From: Straminergon stramineum
Lineage: Eukaryota > Streptophyta > Bryopsida > Hypnales > Calliergonaceae
Direction: 5' to 3'
DNA: 64,000 bases
Assembly: GCA_963920665.1 (NCBI GenBank)
Contig: OY987266.1
Coordinates: 3,477,001-3,541,000, forward strand
Shown one piece after another: positions 13,892 through 25,562 of this stretch; the first letter of the stretch is position 1; every line of letters starts with the position of its first letter. The notes beneath the pieces were generated by a model. It did no database searches. It had not been told where the DNA came from and saw only the letters and a list, made by a program, of their open reading frames with translations. Position numbers and translations under genes: made by a program.

Positions 13892-14644
13892 ATAAGATAG
13901 AATATAATTGACATTTTTCATCTTGCATAGTTAACATTAAATTATTATGCAACCAATCAAGTATACAAAATTTTAGTTTCAAAAAAGAAAAACTCCATTT
14001 TTGGTGAATTGTTTCATTTAATATTCATTGCTTTACACAATAATTGATTGAAAAACATTGGTGATGAATTTTTTAATTTAATTGCAGAGACATGTAGGAA
14101 ACATTTGTATGCATAACTTTCATACTAGAAACACCCCCATTAAGTAACAAAAATTTGATCTATGTATAGTTCATTGTGAGATGTCATATGACCAAACTTT
14201 GTCAAATAGATACTTTTATATTTTAACTAGATTTTGCTATTTGACCCTCACATTGTAACTAATTTTGTACATTTGAGCAAGATGGTACAATTACTTTGCC
14301 AAAATTTAGTTAAAATATAAAGATATCTATTTTATAAAGTTTCATCATACAACACTTTACATTAAACTCTTCATAGATCATATTTTTGTTACTAATTGGG
14401 GTGTTTTTAATATAATAGATGTGATACAAATGTTTCCTACATATCTATGCAATCAAATTAAAAAAATTCATCACCAATGTTTTTCAATTAATAATCATTT
14501 AAAATCATGAATATGAAATGAATCAATTCACCAAATGTGGGGCTTTGCTTTTTTGAAACTAAAATTTGGTATGCTTGATTGGGGTTGTGTAAGAATTGAA
14601 TGTTAATTATGTAAGACAAAAAATGTCAATGATATTCTATATTA
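13892..14644. repeat. Long foldback (inverted repeat, about 345-bp arms)
   Basis: The left arm (about 13892-14237) and right arm (about 14298-14644) are inverted copies around a loop of roughly 60 bp. The outer ends read taagatagaatat.attgacattttt and, reversed, taatatagaatatcattgacattttt. Matching inner blocks include 'accaatgtttttcaat', 'gcaaccaatcaagtatacaaa' and 'ctagttaaaatata'. There is no coding content. It is probably a foldback or MITE-type transposon, or an inverted duplication of one repeat. Its right end abuts the TIR element at 14645. Confidence 0.65.
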
Positions 14645-14818
14645 GAGTTAATTGTAAAGTGACCCCCAATTTGTATAAGGGGAGTTAGAGGAAGGCCTAA
14701 CTAAGAACAGTATAGAAAGAACCCAACACCAAATTCCATAACACCCTAGTTTAGGTGCTTTAACCCTCAAACATTGACATAGATGTTTTGTGTTCAATGG
14801 ATGACAAAGAATCCTTAT

Positions 14819-15023
14819 CACTAGAAGAAAACATTGTTGGTTTCAACAAAATTTAGGTGACGCAAAATGCAGTTTTTTGCCAATAAATGCAGTTTCTGTG
14901 TTGACCTAAATGCAATTTTCAGAAAAGTGTGTTTAGGTCAACGTAGAAACTTTGTTTTTTGGCTAAAAATTGCACTTTGCATCACCTAGATTTTGTTGAA
15001 ACCAACAATGTTTTCTTCTAGTG
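14819..15023. mobile_element. CACTA-type MITE, 205 bp
   Basis: The element begins CACTAGAAGAAAAC and ends with its inverse GTTTTCTTCTAGTG. The arms are near-perfect for about 45 bp and recognisable for about 90 bp. It is flanked on both sides by TAT (14816-14818, 15024-15026), a 3-bp target duplication. CACTA start and 3-bp duplication are the defining features of the En/Spm (CACTA) superfamily. There is no coding sequence. Confidence 0.8.
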
Positions 15024-15619
15024 TATAGTGGGACAGAGATGCATTTATTCATCCTCAAATTTTTGTTGTGAAAGGAGAGGTATTTTATAGTAGTTTGACT
15101 TCCAATGAGTATTTTTGTTTTTTGTAAAGTAGATGATGTCCCAAGGTTCTAAAAGGGATGATTTCCATGGTTACTAGTCTGTCCTTGAAGGATTAACCCC
15201 TCACTGCCCAAGCCTAAAAATGTTCAAAAACAACATTTCTTTTCAAGTGTTATAGATATAATTTTCACTAAGTGATAGAGATCTCAACTATACAATCTTG
15301 TAGTGCACTTGTTGCAAATGACGTGCATCAAATTTGGTGTCATTTGACCATATTGATTGAAAGATTATAATGTTTTAGTGTTGAAAAAAGATGTTGAGTT
15401 TTTCCTAGTAATACATTTAGAGGCCAAATTTGGTTTCTAAATCTACTCAAATGAAGAAATTTAAAACTATAAAGTGATTCAAAATCAGTGTACAATACAT
15501 TGATGAAAAAAAATATCATTATATTGACTCATTGTGTCTTCAAAATGGCTTTGAAATGTCCAAAAATAGCAAGAGAAGTTGCAAAAAAAACATTAAAAAT
15601 TGAACCTCCTTCTACTAAA

Positions 15620-16080
15620 ATGCTTCTAAGTCACACATAACTTCTTGGATTGATATGAGATTTTATACACACAAACTAGACTAGTATGTGCAACTTCTCC
15701 AAGAAAAATTATTGGAAACAAACATTGTATGAAGAAGAAACAAGTTGTCGAAGTTCACTGTAAACCAAAAATGTTGGGATGTTGAACTTCGAATTGCTCC
15801 CAAACATTCAAAACAACCTGGATTGACATGAAAATTCTACCACAATAACTAGACTTCAAGGGGAACATAACACAACAAATTTGATTGAAAACGAACTTTG
15901 GATGAAGGAGATACAAGCCCCCAAAGTTGCAGCCATCAAATGCAGTTTGGTGAACTCAAATTGAACTTGTGAACTTCAATTGGCTTCCAAAAATTCAGAA
16001 AATCTTGGATTGATCTGAAAAATTTACCACACAAAATAGATGAGAGAACAAAAAATTTCCAACAAGTTTTATTGAATTCT
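15620..16080. repeat. Three diverged tandem units in E3
   Basis: Three units, each with a (c)ttggattgat/gac anchor at about 15645, 15818 and 16005 (spacing roughly 173 and 187 bp), followed by 'tctaccaca..a.tagac'-like and 'gaaacaag/gagatacaagc'-like blocks. The similarity is imperfect and I judged it by eye. Confidence 0.45.
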
Positions 16081-16691
16081 GACATCGGATACAAAAATTA
16101 CAGCATTTTGAATTTGACCTGAGGACACTTTTGGTCCCCTTGGGCGGTGAGGGGTTAAAGAATTTCGTCCTGTATTTTCTCAAACTCCAAGCTCCTGGTC
16201 CCTCATTGCACACACTTTACAATTAACTCTATTATGCAAAAATCTTTGAATGGCGCAACAGGCAGTTCAGTTTGTAAGATTATTGGACCCTACTGTACAC
16301 TGACCACCTGTACTGTACAATCCAAAATAATACAATCAGCTCCGTTGTTGACTCCGGTCCACAGCAAAACTGAAAAGCAAACTGCAAGGCCAGTTCGATA
16401 TCCCCAATGGTCATTCAACATCTCGATCCGCACTTCGATACAGACCTCGATGCCAACCCCCATTCCCTTCCATTATGCTCCTGCTTTATCTGCGTCGTGC
16501 TCTTCACCGTCGCCGTCCCGCTCGTTGGTCACGTCCGACGCTCGCACCATTTTGTGTGCGTGAGCTCACGGCGGCATTGCGTTGGCACACTTCCATTTAG
16601 CAACTTGGGTCTCTTTCTGTTTGCGCTCGAAAGCATGTCACGCCGCAGTTGGGAACCGAAGCGGGCTCCAAACCCTAACCGAGTGGTCGCC

Positions 16692-19004
16692 ATGGATCTG
16701 TGCGCTGCTGTCGCTTGCTTGCTGTTGTTGTGCATCACCCCCGTGCAAGCGTTCTACTTGCCCGGGACGTACTTGCATCCCTACAGGAAAGGCGCCAAGC
16801 TGGAGGTCAAGGTGAACTCCATCACGTCGATTGAGACGGAGCTCCCCTACTCGTACTACTCGCTTCCGTTCTGTAAACCCAAGGAAGGGATCCAGAAAGT
16901 TGGGGAGAATATCGGGGAGCTTCTCATGGGAGATCAGATCGAAAACTCGCCGTATAAGTTTCAGATGAAGACGGATCAGGACGATGTGAAGGTGTGCGTC
17001 GCGAACCCGCTCACCGGGGGCGATGTGAAGCATTTCCGTAAGCGCATCGATGATTATTACCAGGTGAGGTTTTCCACGATCTCTTCGTGATGAGTGGGCA
17101 CTCCGTTTAAAGTCTGTTAAAGGATGTTGTGCTCTCCTTTCTCGTTTTTAGATATGTGCATTCGAAGGTGTCTATCTATGTATCATTTTCTTTGTGTTGT
17201 TTGGTTTGGGAAGCAAATCAAGAATTTCGTTGGAAAAAGGTCTGATTCGCAGAGGAGCTGGTTAGTCATTGGAGAGGAAGAGATACTGTACATTTTTGGA
17301 TGTGATTCGAATGCTGTGGATTTTGTTAGCCTGATTCAGTCTTTAAGCGTTTGTTAGGCTGGTGATAGAGAGTTTTTTAATAAGCGGTTGGATGATTATT
17401 GCCAGGTGAACTTGATGCTGGACAATCTGCCGGTCTCTCGCTTTACCAAGCAGAAGAACTCAGATAATTTGCTGCGGTGGACGGGGTCACCGATTGGGTT
17501 CAAGCTGGAGAGCGACAAGCAGCATTATGTTTATAATCATTTGAAATTCAAAGTGTTGGTGCATCCTTATGAGAAGGATGCTTCTTCGGGGGCGGTTTTG
17601 GGGACTGGAGAAGGCTTGGACGCCATGCCTGCTGCGACACAACAGAACTTGACGGGAACGTTCATGGTGGTAGGGTTTGAGGTCGTGCCTTGTTCTGTAG
17701 TCCGTGATGCGAAAGCTGCTGATTTGCTGCCAGAGAACGGTGCTCTTCCGGTTTCTGATTGTGATCCTGATAAGCCGCACCAGCCGATCAGGAAAGGAGA
17801 GAGGATTGTGTACTCGTACAGCGTGCATTTCGAGGACAGTAACATCCGGTGGCCGAGCAGATGGGACGCGTATTTGAAGATGGAAGGCGCAAGAGTCCAC
17901 TGGTTCTCCATTTTGAACTCTCTTATGGTTATCGCCTTCCTTGCCGGAATCGTGTTTGTGATTTTCCTTCGGACGGTGCGGCGGGACTTGACGAAGTACG
18001 AGGAGTTAGATAAGGAGGCGCAAGCGCAGATGAACGAGGAGCTTTCTGGATGGAAGTTGGTGGTGGGGGATGTGTTCCGGGCACCAGAAAACCCTCAGCT
18101 ACTCTGTGTTGTGGTCGGTGATGGAGTGCAAATCCTTGGGATGGCTGTGGTGACGATCCTGTTCGCTGCTCTGGGGTTCATGTCGCCTGCGTCGCGAGGG
18201 ATGCTTTTGACGGGGATGGTGTTGTTGTATTTGTTCCTGGGTATCATTGCCGGGTACGTGTCTTCGCGGCTGTGGTGCACGCTCAAGGGGACGCAATCTG
18301 GATGGAGACCTATCGCGTGGAAGACGGCCTGCTTTTTCCCCGGCATTGCGTTCACGATACTCACCATCCTCAATTTTCTCTTATGGTCTCGTGAGAGCAC
18401 GGGTGCCATCCCTATCTCGCTCTACTTCGTCCTTCTGCTGTTGTGGTTCACCATTTCTGTGCCGTTGACCCTTCTCGGGGGGTATCTTGGTGCCAAGGCT
18501 GAGCCGATCACCTTCCCGGTGCGAACGAATCAGATTCCGCGAGAGATTCCTCCCCAGCGGTATCCCTCCTGGCTGCTTGTGCTCGGTGCTGGAACTCTGC
18601 CCTTCGGTACTCTCTTCATCGAGCTCTTTTTCATCATGTCCAGCATCTGGATGGGACGGGTGTACTACGTTTTTGGGTTTCTGTTCGTGGTGTTGATTCT
18701 GCTGGTCATCGTCTGTGCGGAGGTGGCGGTGGTGCTGACGTACATGCACTTGTGTGTTGAGGATCATCGGTGGTGGTGGAAGTCTTTCTTCGCTTCCGGT
18801 TCCGTTGCTCTCTACGTATTCTTGTACTCGATCAATTACCTTGTCTTCGATCTGCACAGTTTGAGCGGACCTGTGTCCGCGGTTCTGTACGTGGGATACT
18901 CTCTCCTCATGGTGATTGCCATCTTGTTTGCTACGGGCACCGTGGGGTTCCTCACGTCCTTCTACTTCGTGCACTACTTGTTTTCGTCGGTGAAGATCGA
19001 TTAG
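16692..19004 (+). CDS. TMN: Transmembrane nine (TM9SF/TMN) protein
   Basis: A Golgi/endomembrane nonaspanin; the family works in protein sorting and membrane-protein trafficking. Exons 16692-17063 and 17406-19004 give 656 residues, the usual family length. Residues 1 to about 20 are a signal peptide ending before FYLPGTY, the conserved start of the mature lumenal domain. That domain (to about 286) contains SIETELPYSYYSLPFC, GELLMGDQIENSPY and VNLMLDNLP. The first membrane span starts at VHWFSILNSL (about 287), then the large cytosolic loop (LRTVRRDLTKYEEL, SGWKLVVGDVFR), then eight more spans with TNQIPREIPPQ and EDHRWWWKSF. The C-terminus SSVKID carries the KXD/E Golgi-retention signal. An in-frame ATG at 16635 would put 19 basic residues before the signal peptide and is less likely. 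GC content is high compared with the AT-rich surroundings. The sequence is closest to the plant TMN11/12 type as I remember it. The single intron has an odd 3' end, listed separately. Confidence 0.95.
17358..17405 (+). other. Exon-like duplicate at the 3' end of the TMN intron
   Basis: The last 48 intron bases are open in frame and read AGDREFFNKRLDDYCQ. The last 14 codons of exon 1 read DVKHFRKRIDDYYQ. At DNA level 25 of 29 bases match between 17039-17067 and 17381-17409, including the splice motif CAGGTGA. The segment is preceded by tttgttag, a usable acceptor at 17356-17357. It could therefore be an alternative in-frame 16-codon extension, or a relic of a duplication. Confidence 0.7.
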
Positions 19005-21370
19005 AGGTTTTTCTGGAAGGTTCGTTCCTTGGCAAGTAGGCTAGTATTGGTTTTTGGATCCATACTTGTTAGGTTGCACCTTACTGAAACTCTCCAATTT
19101 CCAGATGTGTATTTAGGTTGTCATTAGCTTTTTTAAATGGAGTTTCTCTTTATCTAGTTTTAGTTAGAAAGCAGAGGCTGTAAGAGCAAGAAGCGAAGAG
19201 TGGGCCAACATTCTTCCTTGACATGTTGTATGAGGAGGTGAGTACTTTCAATTTATTACATAAAAGATTACTTTTCGATTTCATCCAAATGTGTTCATTT
19301 CTCGTAGGTTTTCCATGAGGCCATTGCTGGCAGATATTTTTGACGTCGTATGGACCCCTCTTCTTCTATTGTCTTGCCATGTTTTTCAGTATATGGCTGT
19401 AAGTACCGTGTTACTTGAGGGTACCTGGGTAGTTCGAGGCTAAGCGGCTCAACTGAAGGATGCTCGAGGTCAGGTAACTTCAGATATATTCAGGGGATAT
19501 TCTTACGACTGTGGGCTCTACGTACAGTTATTCCCATTGAGCAATGAATGCCTATTTCTGTATTTGAGTTCTACATTATGAGATAGATCATGAGTTCATG
19601 ATTTTGGTTTGCATGTAGAGTTCCAGGACCTGCTTGGCAATTCTCATGGTGAGTACTGCACTGAAAAAAAATGCGTTCTTAGCTATTAGGAATTGGATTT
19701 ACATGTGTTTGTATAGTGTGTGACGACTTCAGAAATCTGCACAGACAACTCATCTGAGTCATGTTTTAGACATGTGATATCTGACCGCTTCCCTTGTTTC
19801 TCAACTTCATAATCTGGACTGCTCAATACAAATTTGATAGTACGCTGCTCTGACCAGATTAAGTAGTAGTGCTCCTTCATCATGCATTCTATTTGTCAAG
19901 CCTCCTGTCAGTGCTCAGACTTATCATAGCTAGTCAGAGCATGGACTTCTGGGATTGTTGTGTAAGCTTATGTGCATCCAAGCTCTAGGTTTGAAAAACA
20001 GTTGAGATTTTTCTATTAAGATTGTCAGAAGAGATTTTGGTGCTTGTGCCTTGACATCATAGAGTCTAAGTAATAGTTTACAACTAGTAAGTGTCCGGTG
20101 GATTTGTCATCTGGATCTGGATTTGAATACCATTTAAAAATAGCACTCCACAATGTAATGTAAGGTGGGCACCCCCGAATCGCCACTTTTAGCTACTGAG
20201 CCTCGTTACTATTATTAGACTGGTGCAATTTTCATATTTTCAAGTTGGAATAAAACCAGAGTTGGAGTGGGAATTCAAATAGTTTAATAAAAACGTGCCC
20301 ACTTGGGGGGTGGAATGAAAGATGCTGGCTCACTTTGAAGCTGGCGCCTGAAGTGGAACTGCCATTCGCAACATGCAACATTGCAAGGGTGTTAAACAAG
20401 TTTCATCAGCTGGAGTTAATTAACTGACCAATGAGGTCATGGTATGAATCTATTATAATATCAATCAGGTGAAGGTTTATTTTATCAATGTCTGGTATAG
20501 TCCGAGTGGTAATAGTCCGAGAGCCGCCCTTCATGTTTTTCTTGTAACTTAGTGTTGAGCAGGTCATATGAGGACTTTCATTTATGCAATTTTATTTAAT
20601 TTTTTTATCAACACATGCAATATTCAACCGGTGGGTTACATGTAAGTCAAATATTCAAAAGGAGGATTGTCAAGTGACCTAAATATCACATAATTGTTGA
20701 ATTAAAGATTATAATATGGTGTGGCTAAAAAAAAAGGTAGGAGTACATTAGAAAATCAAAATGAAAGTGACATCAAAATGGATTTGTAAGTTTTCAAGCA
20801 TTTGACAATAAATTATGAATTGTCAAATTCCGATGTATAGGTAATTAGGTGTATCTACAAAGGACAATAACCTACCCTTACAATATACTCTTGGAAGCAC
20901 AAAATGTTTTTGACTCCTATTAGATGCTTTAAAAACTCTTTCCAATTCCTACTTTTACTTTTGAATTTTTTCTCTCTTTATGGGATTACTATTCTTCATG
21001 GTTATTGAAATGTGGAAAAATAGATATTGTGTTGTTACTTTATAGTTCATGTTACATTTAGGTCTATTTTTCAAAAAGCATCTAGAGTGTTTGAATATTG
21101 CATATATTCTTTCAATGCCAATTTCAACTTTAGTTGTGAAGAATGAATGATTTCTCTTTTCGATTGATTCCACTATTATAATGGCCTTAGCTAAAGACTC
21201 CTTTCACATATGATGTACAAAATTCTCTACAATCTAAAGTATATTTAATGATTGTCATGCATTAGTCTTTTAAATCAAGAAACAATGTCTCAATTGCATT
21301 CCAAGAAACCAACATCATATTAGGAACAATTGATGAATAACTGTTTGAATGGAAATGTTTATGACAATTT
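19005..21370. other. Intergenic region between convergent TMN and DCD genes
   Basis: Holds the 3' flanks of the TMN gene (plus) and the DCD gene (minus). Short open frames are present (for example minus 19686-19883) but none has a recognisable domain. Further 3' exons of the DCD gene could lie here but none is evident. Confidence 0.45.
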
Positions 21371-24300
21371 TCAAATGCATACCTCATCATGGGTGGGGTA
21401 ACCAAATCGTAGGCCAGGTTGTAATCCAAATGACGTATTTTTGTATTGTTGTTTCCTTTGTTTTTTCCAACGTTTTGCCTCTTGTTGAAAAAGTGTTACC
21501 AATTTATTGACCTGCATAATTTTTGTGATCACATATACATTGCAATTAACCCATGTATTGAAAGATTTGGAAGACAATAGAGTTAATCGTAAAGTGTGTG
21601 CAATGAAGGACTTGGAGCTAGAATTTGAGAAAAACATAGGACGAAAATCCTTGAAGCAACCAAGACTAGTTATCATGGAGTTTGGTGCAATGTTTCTTTT
21701 GTACTATTATTAGTTAAACCTTCCTCTAACACCCCTTCTCCAAATTGGGGTTCACTTTATGATCAACTCCAATTCTAATAGTAGGTGTAATCGTGGTACA
21801 ATGAATTGGTAAATGACTTCTTGAAAATGAAAACCAAGAGCCAAATAACAATATTTTCCAATCAATTTCTTACCTTTCACAAGACGATAATAGCGTTCTT
21901 AGGTTATTAATGAGTTGGGAAATTTAAAGTTCAAAAGAAAATCTTTCTTCAGTGTCCAATTGTGACTAGTTTTTTCCTTAAGTTTATTAATTGTTTTTTT
22001 GGCAACGATAGTATTAAAAAGGGACAAAAAGTAGCATTTACATCTAATTTATGATTAATTCATTTTTGGGGGTCTAGTCATAAAATCCACCTAGCAATTC
22101 AGCCATTGAGGTCCCTAGGAAAAAACTTAGATTGAAATGCACCAAAGTAACTACACCTAATTTTAACCCTTTCTAAAATTGATTCCTATAAATTCTTGTC
22201 TAAAATGTACTCCTATTAGGGATGGTTTTAAATATATCTATTTTTAGTAATATTTGAATAATCATAGTTTGTTCATACAATGTCCAAAAAATACATTCTA
22301 AGAAAATCTAGAATCTTGTTTTGACTACAAAGAAGACCCCTCAAAGAGTTTCTCAATATAATAATGGGAAACATACTATATTGCTCATTTTTGAGATTTT
22401 AGGAGTAGTTCCCTTTATGCGTAGTCATCATTTCTCTCTTTGATAATCACAACAATAATCAACTATCCCATGAGAAAACTATTTGATAGTTTACCTGCGT
22501 ATCATTGAGGGAATATCTGAACTTTAAACCTTTTTTGTCAAAGTTTTCACTGATGGCTTCCTTGAATGCTTTCAAAGAAAGATTTGGACATTTCTGTACA
22601 CACTGGATGCAAACCTGCACAGCTTTTCTACAAAACTCAATATTTACAAAATTTATAGGTAGATCAATTTTACAATATTTGTGCAAATTTCAAATTACAT
22701 AGGACACATAATATTATTCAGCTAAGTTAGTAAGAGTGACTGTTCCTCGGAAATAGGTAGAAAATTCAGTTCTTGTGTCGGTGACAAGAAGTTAACACAG
22801 AAGTTAACTTAAGGGAGCCGACCCCTTTCTGACCACTTAAGCAGATACACATACTGCAAGGGAGGTTTCAACAGTGGGGAAATTTTTCCCATGAGCAGAA
22901 ATAGAGTTCATAAGGTTTCCATAATTTTTCAGATTTTTTTCCTCATAAAATAATTACTACGAATTTTGAAGTTGAAGATTTTGTTCTACCCATATTGGCC
23001 ACATAGACCTTCCTCTTTTTGACCAAGGTCTAGTTGCAAAATCCAAGAAGGGTTGGGTCCAAATTTGAGAGTCTTGTAGCCAATTATAATGCACCACGAA
23101 CTGCCCGGGAACTATGCCAACATTAATTGTTGCTAATCACCTGTTGATTGAGATTACTCCTCCCTATGTTGCCAGAGTGGGTCTGTGATTAGTAAGGGGT
23201 CGGCTCCCTTAGAGTGAATTCACTTTCATAGTTTTGAGTCTTAAAACGAAATTGGAAGGAGATTAGGAAATGAAGATCAAATTGTATGGTGATTTGGTAA
23301 ATGTCATATCAATAATATTAACTACAAGCTAGGATGACACCCTAAAACACCCACAATTCATTCCTAACTATAATTGTTGGCAACAATTATTATGCATACA
23401 CAAATTTAAATTTAGTTTGTTAGGTTTTACAAATCCTCCATATTTAGATAAAACTGGGTGACCTGAGCTGGGAAAAAACCCTGAAAAGCTTCTGGTATGA
23501 GATTCATGTCTCCATGTGAGGTTGCTTCAAAAATTCCAGATAACTCCCTTTCAGTGTAGTTGTACAAGAACAATTTTGTCCCCGGTGCCACTTTCATAAC
23601 CTGAATGAGGAATTTCCACTAAAAATCAGTCTTCACTTCAAAATCCCAGGTGGATGTTTTTGAAAATATGTCAATATTCTTTGCATAGTTCATCAATTTT
23701 AGACTCCAGTAAGGAAATTTTTGACATTCTGCATGATTCATATCTAGAAGAGGTCTCTCTATAGATGTGTCCATTGATAATAAATCGGGAGGATGATTGA
23801 GATTATAGAGAGACTTGTGTAAGAATTATGAGAGAAGTTTATTGGGAGTGGACCAAAAGTGAGGAGGCTTTGCATTGATAAACTCTCAACATGTGAAGAA
23901 ATTTGGGTAGGATCTTACTCAAAAGCAAGCCACAACTACAAGTGCTACAAGGACAAAGCCTCCTAAGTAGGAATCATTGGAACCATAGTAATGCTTTTGC
24001 ATGAATCTTGAAAAAACAAAATTTATAATATTGATGAAAAGTTCTTCAAAATTTTTGATTTACTATAAACCATTGATAAAATGATATGTCTCACCTCACT
24101 TTTGTTGGTTGCTGGCAATGCAAACAATTTCAATTGCATGCACTCTATGTAGGTTTCACTAGTGCATCCGAATATCATGCCAGGAAGAGGTGGTTCTTTA
24201 GTAGCATCTGGTGTACTTGGGGTAGAGGATGGTGAACTTAATAGACTTTCTGGCTCTCTGATTATGGGCTTTGGGCTTATGGGCTCTCTAATGATTGGCT

Positions 24301-24664
24301 CTCTAAGAAGTATAGGCTCTGACATGGCCCATGGAATGGGTAGCCTATTTGCATACACATTCTGCTCAACTACTTCTGGAAGATGACTCGGAGGTACTAG
24401 ACCCATAGGGGCAGAAAATCGCGTGTCATAAGTTGAAGGATTGTATTGAGGGAGGTCATAATAAGGTCCATTATTGAAGGCTTGCACATGTGCTTGTGCT
24501 TGTGTTGCCTGAGCCATAAGGAAGCGATCTTGTAATGCATTTCCATAATCATTCATGTATGGCTCTGAAATGGCATGGAAACCGTTGGCTACGGGATCCC
24601 CTAACCATGTCCTTTTGATACCAAGATTGCGCCTATGTAAAGCCTCATAATTGTAGCTACCCAT
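21371..24664 (-). CDS. DCD-domain protein, four exons
   Basis: The DCD (development and cell death) domain is plant-specific. Proteins carrying it include N-rich protein and respond to stress, hormones and programmed cell death. Inferred exons on the minus strand: 24664-24095, 23600-23463, 22614-22495, 21511-21371, all phase 0 with CAG acceptors and gtgaga/gtcacc/gtaaac donors. The product is about 322 residues. Residues 1-160 are low-complexity (Q/A- and P/S-rich, with EPI/REPI repeats). The DCD domain runs from about 161 to 290: PGMIFGCTSETYIEC, KLFALP (the FGLP motif with Ala for Gly), PGTKLFLYN, ERELSGIFEAT, PEAFQGFFPAQV, LKFRYSLNDTQVNKL. The last exon may instead splice at THDE|gtatgc, in which case more 3' exons exist. 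Introns 2 and 3 each contain a transposon. A fragment of exon 1 plus intron 1 recurs at 59771-60019. Confidence 0.85.
21580..21769. mobile_element. Short TIR element (190 bp) in DCD intron 3
   Basis: Termini are GAGTTAATCGTAAAGTG and, reversed, GAGTTGATCATAAAGTG. Flanks are CAATA on the left and CAATT on the right, a plausible 5-bp target duplication with one change. It is an inverted relative of 14645-16229 but lacks the 1.4-kb TTAA insertion. It ends about 70 bp upstream of the exon 4 acceptor of the DCD gene. Confidence 0.65.
22811..23210. mobile_element. 400-bp MITE in DCD intron 2
   Basis: The ends are a perfect 17-bp inverted pair, AAGGGAGCCGACCCCTT and AAGGGGTCGGCTCCCTT. It lies wholly within intron 2 of the DCD gene. 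No reading frame is seen. Flanking bases are AT-rich and I could not fix a target duplication, so the superfamily is open. Confidence 0.65.
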
Positions 24665-25562
24665 TGTACCCTCTTGAATGATACTAGACCTCCAAAGAAA
24701 TGATTTAGCAATAGAATGAAACAAAATAATTTGTCTCTTGGTTTATGTTTGATACATTTACATGTATGATTCTTATCATCATCAAAAAGCTTGATCCATC
24801 AACAATAACTAACCATATATATAAATAGCTTGGAAGGTTGCAATTTTTGGCACAAAATAGACCAATGATTTATAAATGACAAATAAACTTGCCCTTGCAA
24901 TTCAAAGAGCTTTGTATGGTTTAAATTTAGTTTTTCCACACATGAATGTTATCAATACCGCTTGTGTTGCTATGCCATTACACAATGCCTTATACTAAAT
25001 TGCAAAGGGATTTTAGAAGGAGAATTACTCCATTTGTAAGACCAACATGAATTAGGAGTCCTACTACAATAGAGGTAATTCCACTAACTACATCACACAA
25101 ATGGCAAGTGCTATCCTTGATGCTTCATGCACGTGAAAGTTGCTCAATTTTTACAAACATGCTTGTCATGAAAGATCAAGCAAATATTGAACATGTTGAG
25201 TGAACAATGGGCTTGTAGCAATGTTACCAACAAATTGGTTGTAAAGTTCACTTCATTCCATGTCAAAAATTCATGGTATAAAACTTAAGATCCAGAAAGC
25301 TAAAATAGTGAAAATTTAGTAGCTCACAAGTGTTCAATTTCTACAATTTTAATTTACTCCGAAATGCCTAAAGTTTCGTAAGTAGCTGCTTCCACTTCAT
25401 AACTTTCTTTAGTAGTTATGACTTCTGCATTGTAGATGACAACCCGATAAAGTCTCAAAAGTCTCAAAACATTCACTACAAAATGCTAATGCCTACCTTC
25501 TTCCTATAGTTTGAAAAGAATCTAATTTCATTTATCATGGTGTTGAGGTAGGTCCTCAAAAT

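Larger units (their letters stand above)
14760..16158. mobile_element. TTAA-flanked element E3 inside the TIR element
   Basis: Left end TTAACCCTCA, right end (reversed) TTAACCCCTCACCGCCCAAG. The related short element at 21580-21769 lacks this DNA: its sequence runs straight through the insertion point with one TTAA-like site (diverged to TTGA). This supports insertion at TTAA with TTAA duplicated. A second left-type terminus, TTAACCCCTCACTGCCCAAG, lies at 15193, so a second element (15193-16158) may be nested or tandem. A CACTA-type MITE is nested at 14819-15023. Confidence 0.6.
14645..16229. mobile_element. TIR element with 5-bp target duplication, interrupted
   Basis: The termini are GAGTTAATTGTAAAGTG and its inverse CACTTTACAATTAACTC, flanked on both sides by the exact 5-mer TATTA (14640-14644 and 16230-16234). 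A short relative (190 bp) sits inverted at 21580-21769. Aligning the two shows that this copy consists of the same outer ~115 and ~75 bp with about 1.4 kb inserted at a TTAA. No transposase is seen. The superfamily is not clear: 5-bp duplications are uncommon for plant cut-and-paste elements. Confidence 0.65.

Noticed and set aside
16407..16691. Upstream N-terminal extension of the TMN protein
   Set aside because: The start at 16692 places a signal peptide first, as in the family. The extension would bury it and shows no conservation signal.
17487..18974. Long antisense frames opposite the TMN gene
   Set aside because: Shadows caused by the high GC content of the real coding strand.
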